From Bacteroidota bacterium (GTDB lineage: Bacteria > Bacteroidota > Bacteroidia > Chitinophagales > Saprospiraceae), in assembly GCA_963169455.1 (NCBI GenBank), contig CAUJDW010000110.1:1-64000 (forward strand): a DNA stretch of 64,000 bases. Reading direction: 5' to 3'. Both the position numbers and the translations under genes were made by a program. Positions 35,830 through 43,353 of this stretch are shown in pieces; the stretch's first letter is position 1, and every line of letters begins with the position of its first letter. Under the pieces are notes generated by a model, which was given only the letters and a program-made list of their open reading frames with translations, was not told the DNA's origin and searched no databases.

Positions 35830-36711
35830 ATGCAGGTAGTCGTATACGGCAAAATCCTCAAGGATAAAGACATTCCTCATGTGCAGCACCTCTTCGACGC
35901 CCTGCACAGGGAAAGCATCAACGCCTACGTGTACGGCCCTTACCTGGAACAGCTTAAAGGGCGGGTCGACTTCCGGCGCGATGTCGGGCTGTTTGAAGGA
36001 TACCTCGATTTCCGGGTAAAAAAATTCGACTTCTTCATCACCCTGGGGGGAGACGGCACCATCCTGTCGGCCATTACCCACATCCGCGACAGCAATGTGC
36101 CGATACTGGGTATCAACCTGGGGCGCCTGGGATTTCTGGCCAGCATCGAGAAGAAACGCGTCGCCGAAGCAGTCAGCCTCGCCAAACGGGGCATGTTCCT
36201 CATCGATGAACGGCGGATGCTCTACCTGGAATCCAACCTGCCTATCTTCGGAGATATCCGCTTCGCCCTGAACGATTGCACTCTGCTCAAACGGGATACT
36301 TCCTCCATGATCACGATCCACACCTATATCAACGGAGGCTACCTCAATTCATACTGGGCCGACGGCATCATCGTGGCCACTCCCACAGGCTCTACCGGTT
36401 ATTCACTCAGTTGCGGCGGGCCCATCATTTTTCCTGATTCGGGCAATTTCGTCATTACCCCGGTAGCGCCGCACAACCTGAATGTCCGCCCTATCGTCAT
36501 TTCCGATGATTCGGTGGTCTCTTTTGAGGTCGAAGGGCGGGCCGAAAATTTTCTCTGCACCCTGGATTCCCGTTTTGAAACGGTTACGGCTTCCCATCAG
36601 CTCGCCGTTCGGAAAAATGACTTCAATATCCGCCTGGTGCAATTGCATGACGTGGGTTTTATGGAAACTATCCGGTCCAAACTTGCCTGGGGGCAGGATA
36701 CCCGGAATTAG
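35830..36711 (+). CDS. nadK: NAD kinase
   Basis: A 293-residue NAD kinase that phosphorylates NAD to NADP. The nucleotide-binding LGGDGTILSAI (about residue 75) contains the catalytic GGDGT aspartate. The second motif TPTGSTGYSLSCGGPI is near 185, followed by the conserved ITPVAPH. The order and length are typical. It starts 10 bp after the POTRA gene, probably in the same operon, which also has a cyclase gene 47 bp downstream. Confidence 0.96.
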   Translation: MQVVVYGKILKDKDIPHVQHLFDALHRESINAYVYGPYLEQLKGRVDFRRDVGLFEGYLDFRVKKFDFFITLGGDGTILSAITHIRDSNVPILGINLGRLGFLASIEKKRVAEAVSLAKRGMFLIDERRMLYLESNLPIFGDIRFALNDCTLLKRDTSSMITIHTYINGGYLNSYWADGIIVATPTGSTGYSLSCGGPIIFPDSGNFVITPVAPHNLNVRPIVISDDSVVSFEVEGRAENFLCTLDSRFETVTASHQLAVRKNDFNIRLVQLHDVGFMETIRSKLAWGQDTRN

Positions 36712-36758
36712 GGAATTTGCTGCAGTATTCAGTGGTTTTCATTGTCAAAGGCTTGTTT

Positions 36759-37517
36759 ATGCAGATTGAACTGGAACACCAGGGCCGTAATTACCGCGCC
36801 CACCTTTCGCGTCCGATGGATATTTCGATCCCGCTCCGGCCCGGGCCCGGCGCGGTCAATTGTTTCTATGCCCCATATATGGAAGCTGAGCCGGTTGTGG
36901 CCGGGCCTTTCGTGGGTTCCACAGCTTTGGGCGGGCCGGTCAACTTCCTGAACGTCCGCTTCAACCCCCATGGCAACGGCACCCACACAGAGTGCCTCGG
37001 GCATATTGCGAAAGAACCTTACACGATCAACCAGTGCCTGAAGCAGTTCACTTTCGTGGCGCGGCTGCTCAGCCTGTACCCCACCAGGACGGATGGGGGG
37101 GATCGCGTATTTTTCCGCGAACAACTGGAGGAGGCGCTTCAGGGCTTTGAACCCTCCGAAGCCCTCATCGTCCGAAGCCTGCCCAACGACGAGATCAAAC
37201 TGCGCACCAATTACTCCGGAGCCAACCCGCCTTATTTCCACCACGAGGCCATCGAACTGCTCGTGGGGCAGGGCGTGAAACACCTCCTGGTTGACCTGCC
37301 TTCCATCGACAGGGAGGAAGACGGCGGAAAACTGCTGGCGCACCGCGCTTTCTGGCAGTACCCCGGCAATCCGCGCCTGGACTGCACCATCACCGAACTG
37401 GTTTATCTGAACAATTCCATCCGGGATGGATTATATTTGTTAAACCTGCTGCCCGCTGCCTTCGAAATCGACGCCAGCCCCAGCAAACCGGTCTTGTATG
37501 AATTAGAAAGGTGCTGA
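36759..37517 (+). CDS. Cyclase/arylformamidase-family protein
   Basis: A 252-residue protein of the cyclase (kynurenine formamidase-like, KynB) family. The zinc-binding motif NPHGNGTHTECLGH (about residues 69-82) follows the HxGTHxD/E pattern, and the C-terminal half has a GVKHLLVDLPSIDREED strand typical of the family. Family members hydrolyse N-formylkynurenine or isatin-like amides; without neighbouring tryptophan genes the substrate is open. The ATG at 36759 replaces a longer upstream TTG start. It ends 3 bp before the next gene. Confidence 0.82.
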   Translation: MQIELEHQGRNYRAHLSRPMDISIPLRPGPGAVNCFYAPYMEAEPVVAGPFVGSTALGGPVNFLNVRFNPHGNGTHTECLGHIAKEPYTINQCLKQFTFVARLLSLYPTRTDGGDRVFFREQLEEALQGFEPSEALIVRSLPNDEIKLRTNYSGANPPYFHHEAIELLVGQGVKHLLVDLPSIDREEDGGKLLAHRAFWQYPGNPRLDCTITELVYLNNSIRDGLYLLNLLPAAFEIDASPSKPVLYELERC

Positions 37518-37520
37518 ACC

Positions 37521-38207
37521 ATGGCCTATTCTTCCTCCACCTACCACTCCCGGACCTACCGAGATTTCAAGGAGATCGAACCGGTGGATTACCGGCGTAT
37601 CATCCGATTTTACGAGGAGCGGGAGGATGCTATTCAGCAGCTCGATTTTGAAGAAAGCTTTGAACTGCTGGCCGCCTACGTGAACGCACTTTTCGAAGTG
37701 GGCGCTTATCAGAAGCACCTCCTGATGGTGGACTTCGCCATCGAGATGGCTATCCGCTATAATATCGGGATGTACCATGGGGAGGATATTTTTCACAAAC
37801 TGCTTTTCCGCAAAGCGGCTTCGCTGTACAACCGGATGGAATATGAACAGGCGGAATACATCCTCAGAGAGCTGGTGCGCATAGACCCGGCCGGCAGGGA
37901 TGCTGCGCAGTTTCTCAAAAAATGCCTGCGCCGGCGGGAACCTTCATTCCTTAAAACGGCCAAAGCCGGCAGCATCCTGCTCTTCATGCTGTCCGCTTTT
38001 ATCATCAGCCTGGAAGTGCTGTTCGTCCGCCCTTTTTACAAACTTTATGCCCAGCCTGTCGAAATCACCCGCACGGCCATTTTTCTGGCTGGGTGGGTGG
38101 TGTTGCTGGGCAGCATTGCCCTGCATCGCTTCCGGGTGGAGCGGAAAGTGGAGAAATTTGTGGCCGGCGCGCTCCGCAAAAAGATGGAAAACAGGCGGGT
38201 CTCCTGA
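37521..38207 (+). CDS. Hypothetical TPR-like protein with two C-terminal membrane helices
   Basis: A 228-residue protein of unknown family. The first 150 residues are helical and rich in TPR-like patterns (LYNRMEYEQAEYILRELVRIDP). Two hydrophobic helices follow (SILLFMLSAFIISLEVLFV and AIFLAGWVVLLGSIAL), then a basic cytoplasmic tail. It is predicted to sit in the inner membrane with the helical domain in the cytoplasm. It starts 3 bp after the cyclase gene, so it is probably co-transcribed. Confidence 0.65.
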   Translation: MAYSSSTYHSRTYRDFKEIEPVDYRRIIRFYEEREDAIQQLDFEESFELLAAYVNALFEVGAYQKHLLMVDFAIEMAIRYNIGMYHGEDIFHKLLFRKAASLYNRMEYEQAEYILRELVRIDPAGRDAAQFLKKCLRRREPSFLKTAKAGSILLFMLSAFIISLEVLFVRPFYKLYAQPVEITRTAIFLAGWVVLLGSIALHRFRVERKVEKFVAGALRKKMENRRVS

Positions 38208-38247
38208 ACGTTTTTCCTAATTTCGGGCCGAAAAAAAGACATACGGC

Positions 38248-39153
38248 ATGAAACCGACCTTACTGATCCTTGCCGCCGGTATGGGAAGCCGCTACGGCGG
38301 GCTGAAACAAGTGGATGGCGTGGGCCCCTCCGGCGAAGCCATCATCGAATATTCCATCTACGATGCCATCCGGGCGGGGTTCGGCAAAGTGGTTTTTGTC
38401 ATCCGGGAGGATATAGAAGAACCTTTCCGGGAAAAATTCGGCCGGAAGTTTGAAGAAAAAATCGAAACAGCCTACGCTTACCAGGAGATCGACAGCCCCA
38501 TCGACGGGCTGCCGGAACGGCTGCCGGCCCGGGAAAAACCCTGGGGCACCGGCCACGCCGTACTGGTTGCCCACGGCCTGGTTGAGGAGCCTTTCGCCGT
38601 TATTAATGCCGATGACTACTACGGCATTTCCGGTTTTGAAACCATGGCCCGCTTCCTGGCGGAGGACTGCTCGCCGGGCCATTACAGCATGGTGGGCTAC
38701 CAGTTGAACAACACCCTTTCCGAAGCCGGCTTCGTCAACCGCGGCGTCTGTGAAGTGGATGCAGGGGGGTATCTCACCGATGTGGTGGAACGCCATAAGA
38801 TCCGCCTTCAGGACGGTGGTATTTTTTACGAGGAGAACGGCGCTCTGCACGCCCTGAGCCCCGGCGCCATCGTTTCCATGAACTTCTGGGGCTTCCACCC
38901 CAATATCTTCGACGCCCTGCGCCGGCAGTTCCTCCGGTTCGTCGAAACCAGCCGCGACAACCCCAGAGCAGAGTTTTACATCCCCTTTGCCGTCAACGAA
39001 CTGGTGCAGTCCGGCGCCGTGCGCCTCAGCGTGTTGCCCAATGATGAGAAGTGGTACGGCGTCACCTACCGGGAAGACCGGGATATGGTGGAAGAGGCCT
39101 TCCGGCAACTGATCAGCAAAGGGAAATACCCGCAGCAGCTTTGGGGCGCTTAA
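38248..39153 (+). CDS. NDP-sugar pyrophosphorylase-like nucleotidyltransferase
   Basis: A 301-residue nucleotidyltransferase. The N-terminal LAAGMGSRYGGLKQVD matches the GxGxRxGxxK signature of sugar-1-phosphate nucleotidylyltransferases. The metal-binding VINADDYYG (about residue 120) and the catalytic-Lys region are consistent. The family charges sugars with UTP, CTP or dTTP; the actual sugar is unknown because no biosynthetic cluster surrounds it. Its end is followed directly by a bidirectional terminator shared with the aldehyde dehydrogenase gene. Confidence 0.85.
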   Translation: MKPTLLILAAGMGSRYGGLKQVDGVGPSGEAIIEYSIYDAIRAGFGKVVFVIREDIEEPFREKFGRKFEEKIETAYAYQEIDSPIDGLPERLPAREKPWGTGHAVLVAHGLVEEPFAVINADDYYGISGFETMARFLAEDCSPGHYSMVGYQLNNTLSEAGFVNRGVCEVDAGGYLTDVVERHKIRLQDGGIFYEENGALHALSPGAIVSMNFWGFHPNIFDALRRQFLRFVETSRDNPRAEFYIPFAVNELVQSGAVRLSVLPNDEKWYGVTYREDRDMVEEAFRQLISKGKYPQQLWGA

Positions 39154-39200
39154 CAAAAACGCCATCCTGCCGGCAATATGCCGGGGATGGCGTTTTTGTT
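39152..39200. terminator. Bidirectional terminator between convergent genes
   Basis: AACAAAAACGCCATCC (39152-39167) pairs perfectly with GGATGGCGTTTTTGTT (39185-39200), with GCCGGC/GCCGG inside. A and T runs on both sides fit termination from either strand. Confidence 0.88.
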
Positions 39201-39214
39201 TTCTTCCGTACCGC

Positions 39215-40741
39215 TTACAGGTCGAACCTGATGCCCTGCGCCAGCGGAATTTCCGTGCTGTAGTTAATGGTGTTCGTCTGCCGGCGCATATAAGCTTTCC
39301 AGGCGTCCGAGCCGCTTTCGCGCCCGCCGCCGGTTTCTTTTTCGCCGCCGAAAGCCCCGCCGATTTCCGCGCCGCTCGTGCCGATGTTTACATTGGCGAT
39401 GCCGCAGTCGGAGCCGGATACAGACAGGAAGCGCTCGGCCTCCCGCATGTTGGTGGTCATGATGGCGGACGACAGCCCCTGGGGCACTTCGTTGTGGTAG
39501 GCGATCGCCTCGTCCAGTTCCTTGTATTTGATCAGGTAGAGGATGGGGGCGAAGGTTTCCTCATGCACCATGCGGTAGTTGTGTTCCACTTCGGCGATGC
39601 AGGGTTTGACGTAACAGCCGCTCTCGTAGCCCTCGCCTTCCAGCACGCCGCCTTCCACCAGGAATTTGCCGCCCTCCTTCTTCACTTCCCCGATGGCATG
39701 GAGGTATTTTTCCACCGCATCCCGGTCGATGAGCGGGCCCACGTGGTTGCGCTCATCCAGCGGGTTGCCGATGCGCAGTTGCCGGTAGGCGCCGGCCAGC
39801 TTTTGTTTTACTTCATCGTAAATGCGCTCATGCACGATGAGGCGGCGGGTGGAGGTGCAGCGCTGCCCGGCAGTGCCGACGGCGCCGAAGAGGGCTCCGG
39901 TGAGCACCAGTTTGAGGTCGGCGTCCGGGGTCACGATGATGGCGTTGTTTCCGCCCAGTTCGAGGATGCTCCGGCCCAGGCGTGAGGCTACTACCCCACC
40001 CACGATCTTGCCCATGCGGATGCTGCCGGTGGCGGAAATCAGAGGTACGCGGGTGTCTCTGGTCATGAATTCGCCCACCTTGTAATCACCGTTGATGATG
40101 TTGACGACGCCCTCGGGCACTTCGTTATCGGCCAGCACATCGCGGAAGATGTTCTGGCAGGCCACCGAACAAAGCGGCGCCTTTTCGGAGGCTTTCCACA
40201 CGACTACATCCCCGCATACCAGGGCGAGCATGGCGTTCCACGACCAGACGGCAACCGGGAAGTTGAAGGCCGAGATGACGCCGACGATGCCCAGCGGGTG
40301 CCACTGCTCCATCATGCGGTGATAGGGGCGTTCCGACTGTATGGTCAGGCCGTACAGCTGCCGCGACAGGCCCACGGCGAAATCGCAGATGTCGATCATC
40401 TCCTGTACTTCGCCCCAGCCTTCCTGCAGGCTTTTGCCCATTTCATAGGACACCAGCCTGCCCAGCGGGTCTTTGTACTTGCGGAGTTCCATGCCATATT
40501 GACGGACGATCTCACCGCGTTTCGGGGCGGGAATTTCCCGCCACACCCGGAAGGCCGCTCCGGCCTGTTCAATGATTTGATCGTATTCCTCGCGGGTGGT
40601 TTTGCTGACGCTGCCTATGTATTCGCCGTCCACCGGAGAGAAGGATTTGATGTATTTCCCGGAGTTGGAGGATTCCTGGCCGGTGCTGGAGCCGGCATTG
40701 TGTTTGCGCAGCCCCAGCTTCTTCAGAAAGGTCTTTTCCAT
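39215..40741 (-). CDS. Aldehyde dehydrogenase, ALDH7 (piperideine-6-carboxylate dehydrogenase) type
   Basis: A 508-residue NAD(P)-dependent aldehyde dehydrogenase most like ALDH7/AmaB, which oxidises alpha-aminoadipic semialdehyde in lysine catabolism. The substrate-activating Glu261 (ILELGGNNAIIV) and catalytic Cys295 (AGQRCTSTRR, a family-typical context) are present. The N-terminal segment is slightly extended (MEKTFLKKLGLRKHN). Other aldehyde substrates are possible. It is transcribed towards the terminator at 39152. Confidence 0.85.
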   Translation of the reverse strand: MEKTFLKKLGLRKHNAGSSTGQESSNSGKYIKSFSPVDGEYIGSVSKTTREEYDQIIEQAGAAFRVWREIPAPKRGEIVRQYGMELRKYKDPLGRLVSYEMGKSLQEGWGEVQEMIDICDFAVGLSRQLYGLTIQSERPYHRMMEQWHPLGIVGVISAFNFPVAVWSWNAMLALVCGDVVVWKASEKAPLCSVACQNIFRDVLADNEVPEGVVNIINGDYKVGEFMTRDTRVPLISATGSIRMGKIVGGVVASRLGRSILELGGNNAIIVTPDADLKLVLTGALFGAVGTAGQRCTSTRRLIVHERIYDEVKQKLAGAYRQLRIGNPLDERNHVGPLIDRDAVEKYLHAIGEVKKEGGKFLVEGGVLEGEGYESGCYVKPCIAEVEHNYRMVHEETFAPILYLIKYKELDEAIAYHNEVPQGLSSAIMTTNMREAERFLSVSGSDCGIANVNIGTSGAEIGGAFGGEKETGGGRESGSDAWKAYMRRQTNTINYSTEIPLAQGIRFDL

Positions 40742-40791
40742 TGTTCAGGATTTGGTTTTATTCAATGCGGGCGAAATTAGCAAAACCCGGC

Positions 40792-41241
40792 TCAACTGCC
40801 CAGCAATTGCTTCACGATATCGGAGACTGCTTTGCCATCGGCCCGCCCGGCGAGCTTTTTGGTGGCCAGGCCCATCACCTTGCCCATGTCTTTCATGGAG
40901 GATGCGCCGGTTTCGGCAATGATGGCCTGCACTTCGGCCCGGAGCTCTGCATCGGAAAGCTGTTTGGGCAGGTAGCGTTCGATGACGGCGATTTCCTCAC
41001 GCTCCGTTTTGGCCAGGTCTTCCCGGTTGTTCTTCTCGTAGATGTCCAGCGATTCCCTGCGTTGTTTGACCAGTTTCTGCAGCAGCTTCATTTCCACGTC
41101 CTGCGTCAGGTCGTGTTTGGCGCCGCTGGTCTTTTCCAGCAGAATGGCGGCCTTGATGGCGCGGATGCCGCGCAGGGAGGTTTCATCTTTGGCTTTCATG
41201 GCCTCTTTGAGGTCCTGGTTGATGCGTTCTTCCAAGCTCAT
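40792..41241 (-). CDS. yqeY: GatB/YqeY-domain protein
   Basis: A 149-residue helical protein made of a YqeY/GatB tRNA-binding-like domain. It is characterised by LKEAMKAKDETSLRGIRAIKAAILL, then a QRRESLDIYEKNNREDLAKTEREEIAVIERYLP block and the C-terminal MGKVMGLATKKLAGRADGKAVSDIVKQLL helix. Its cellular role is not settled; relatives of GatB suggest tRNA contact. The gene lies 50 bp upstream of the ALDH gene and 48 bp downstream of rsmA on the same strand. Confidence 0.9.
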   Translation of the reverse strand: MSLEERINQDLKEAMKAKDETSLRGIRAIKAAILLEKTSGAKHDLTQDVEMKLLQKLVKQRRESLDIYEKNNREDLAKTEREEIAVIERYLPKQLSDAELRAEVQAIIAETGASSMKDMGKVMGLATKKLAGRADGKAVSDIVKQLLGS

Positions 41242-41289
41242 GGTTCGGTATTTTTGTTTTGCTACTATTGCAAAGCCCTGAAGGCTGTT

Positions 41290-42078
41290 TTAGTTCAAAG
41301 GCCCCTCCATTCTTTCTTCCACCCAGTGGGTTAGGCGGATGAAATCTTCCAGGCTCAGTTGTTCGGGCCGTTGGTTGAAAAAGGGGCCATCCAGCAGGGC
41401 GGTTTCGCTGATCATCGTTTTCATCGTATTGCGCAGCATCTTCCGGCGCTGGCTGAAGGCCTGTTTGACGACCCGGAAGAACAGCTTTTCGTCGCAACTC
41501 AGCCTGGTTTCCGCTTTCCGGGCCAGGCGGATGACGCCGGATTGCACCTTCGGCGGCGGCGTGAATTTGCCTTTGTCGACCGTGAACAGGTATTCGCCTT
41601 CATAAAAGGCCTGCACCAAAACGCTGATAATGCCATAGGTTTTGCTGCCCGGGCCGGCCGTTACCCTTTCGGCCACTTCCTTCTGGAACATGCCGGCCAT
41701 TTCCGGGATGTATTGCCGGTTTTCGATCATCCTGAAGAGTATCTGGGAAGAAATGTTGTAGGGGAAATTGCCTATCAGCCCGAAAGGTTCTTTCTGCATC
41801 AGTTCGGGCAGGGCCACTTTCAGGAAGTCTCCGCTTACGATCCGGCCTTTGAGTTGCGGGAAGTGCTTGTTCAGGTACAGCACCATGTCCTGGTCGGCTT
41901 CCACCACGAGCAGGCCGCAATTCTTTTCCAGCAGGTATTTCGTCAGCATCCCGCGCCCGGGGCCTACTTCCAGCACCTGCTTATAGGCTGTTCCTGCCAG
42001 CAAAAGGCTGTCGGCAATGCGGGCGGCGATGGGCTCGCTGTTGAGAAAGTGCTGGCCGAAGGATTTTTTTGCTTTCAT
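41290..42078 (-). CDS. rsmA: 16S rRNA dimethyladenosine transferase RsmA
   Basis: A 262-residue methyltransferase that dimethylates A1518 and A1519 (E. coli numbering) in 16S rRNA helix 45 during small-subunit maturation. The start is MKAKKSFGQHFLNSEPIA, the family's conserved N-terminus. The SAM-binding VLEVGPGRGMLTKYLL (about 36-51) and catalytic GNFPYNISSQIL (NxPY) motifs are present. A -7 sequence TATATTTG (42091-42098, minus strand) lies 13 bp upstream, so the leader is minimal or absent. Confidence 0.96.
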   Translation of the reverse strand: MKAKKSFGQHFLNSEPIAARIADSLLLAGTAYKQVLEVGPGRGMLTKYLLEKNCGLLVVEADQDMVLYLNKHFPQLKGRIVSGDFLKVALPELMQKEPFGLIGNFPYNISSQILFRMIENRQYIPEMAGMFQKEVAERVTAGPGSKTYGIISVLVQAFYEGEYLFTVDKGKFTPPPKVQSGVIRLARKAETRLSCDEKLFFRVVKQAFSQRRKMLRNTMKTMISETALLDGPFFNQRPEQLSLEDFIRLTHWVEERMEGPLN

Positions 42079-42090
42079 GAGTGGAGGAGG

Positions 42091-42098
42091 CAAATATA
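42091..42098 (-). promoter_or_regulatory. Probable -7 element of rsmA
   Basis: TATATTTG on the minus strand, a perfect TAnnTTTG match 13 bp before the start codon. It implies a very short leader; the ideal -33 is not evident. Confidence 0.45.
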
Positions 42099-42131
42099 CT
42101 TTTTATTTTTACGCGCATTTGAAAATGAAGG

Positions 42132-42158
42132 AAATATGCCGGCTTTTTTGGCATATTT
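42132..42158. promoter_or_regulatory. Hairpin in the rsmA/pdxA divergent region
   Basis: AAATATGCC (42132-42140) and GGCATATTT (42150-42158) are perfect 9-bp arms around a 9-nt T-rich loop. It may serve as an operator or leader hairpin. Confidence 0.35.
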
Positions 42159-42222
42159 ACAGGAATAACAGGCCGCCGCAGCCTTTGCAGCGCCTTTCAT
42201 CAATCCAAAGAACTACGAAGGA

Positions 42223-43305
42223 ATGGAAAAAATCAAGATAGGGATAAGCATTGGGGATATCAATGGCATCGGGCTGGAAGTCATCCTGAAAACACTGTCG
42301 AATCCAAAGATCGCCGAAATCTTCACGCCGGTTGTTTACGGCTCTTCCAAAGTGGTTTCCTACCACAAGAACATCGTTGGCGAAGAATTCGAATTCCACA
42401 GCACCCGTTCTGCGGATAAGGTTTTTACCGACCGGATCAACATCGTCAACTGCTGGCAGGAAAATGTAAATATCACGCTGGGCAAACCCTCCGATGAAAG
42501 CGGGCAGTATGCCTACCTCTCTCTGGAGGCGGCCGCCAATGACCTCCGGGATGGCCTGATCGACGCCCTGGTGACGGCGCCCATCAGCAAGGAGTCCATG
42601 AAAAGCGCCAACTTTCCCTATCCGGGCCATACGGAATACCTCGAGGAAAAACTGGGCGGCGGTGAAAGCCTGATGTTTATGATCGGCGACCGGCTTCGCA
42701 TCGGCCTGGCCACCAACCACCTTCCCATTCGCTCAGTGGCTGACAAACTGAGCAAGGAACTGATCATGCGCAAGCTCCAGATCATGAACGAATCCCTGAA
42801 GGTTGACTTCGGACTGGAACGCCCGGCCATCGCCGTGCTGGGCCTCAACCCGCATGCCGGCGAAGGCGGCCTCATCGGCGACGAAGAAGAGCGCTTCATC
42901 CGCCCTGCCGTGGTGGAGCTCAAAAAGAAAGGCATGCTGGTGATGGGCCCTTTTCCTGCCGACGGCTTTTTCGGATCCGGCCAGTTTTCCAGGTTTGACG
43001 CCATCCTGGCCATGTACCACGATCAGGGGCTCATCCCCTTCAAGGCCTTGTCTTTCGGCAGGGGCGTCAATTATACGGCCGGGCTGTCCGGCATCCGGAC
43101 TTCCCCCGACCATGGAACGGCCTTCGATATCGCCGGGAAAAATGAAGCGGACCCTTCTTCCTTCCGCCATGCCCTTTTCCTCGCCCACGACATCGTCAGG
43201 AACAGAAGGGCCTTCACCGAAATGCACGAAAATACCATCATCAAACGCGAAAAACCTTCCGAAATAGAGGGCGAGGACGAAATCCTCAGGGAAGAGGAGC
43301 ATTGA
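42223..43305 (+). CDS. pdxA: 4-hydroxythreonine-4-phosphate dehydrogenase PdxA
   Basis: A 360-residue NAD-dependent PdxA that oxidises 4-phosphohydroxy-L-threonine in the deoxyxylulose-5-phosphate-dependent PLP pathway. The ISIGDINGIGLEVI start, APISKESMKSANFPYPGHTEYL central motif (with metal-ligand His) and C-terminal YHDQGLIPFKALSF motif are all family hallmarks. Length is normal. It is divergent from rsmA and followed 48 bp later by a TonB receptor gene. PLP made through this route would serve enzymes such as the aminotransferase and ThrC in this window. Confidence 0.95.
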   Translation: MEKIKIGISIGDINGIGLEVILKTLSNPKIAEIFTPVVYGSSKVVSYHKNIVGEEFEFHSTRSADKVFTDRINIVNCWQENVNITLGKPSDESGQYAYLSLEAAANDLRDGLIDALVTAPISKESMKSANFPYPGHTEYLEEKLGGGESLMFMIGDRLRIGLATNHLPIRSVADKLSKELIMRKLQIMNESLKVDFGLERPAIAVLGLNPHAGEGGLIGDEEERFIRPAVVELKKKGMLVMGPFPADGFFGSGQFSRFDAILAMYHDQGLIPFKALSFGRGVNYTAGLSGIRTSPDHGTAFDIAGKNEADPSSFRHALFLAHDIVRNRRAFTEMHENTIIKREKPSEIEGEDEILREEEH

Positions 43306-43353
43306 CAATGAATTTGCCCGTAAGGCATTCGTATTTTTTTAGCTCGTCAGCCC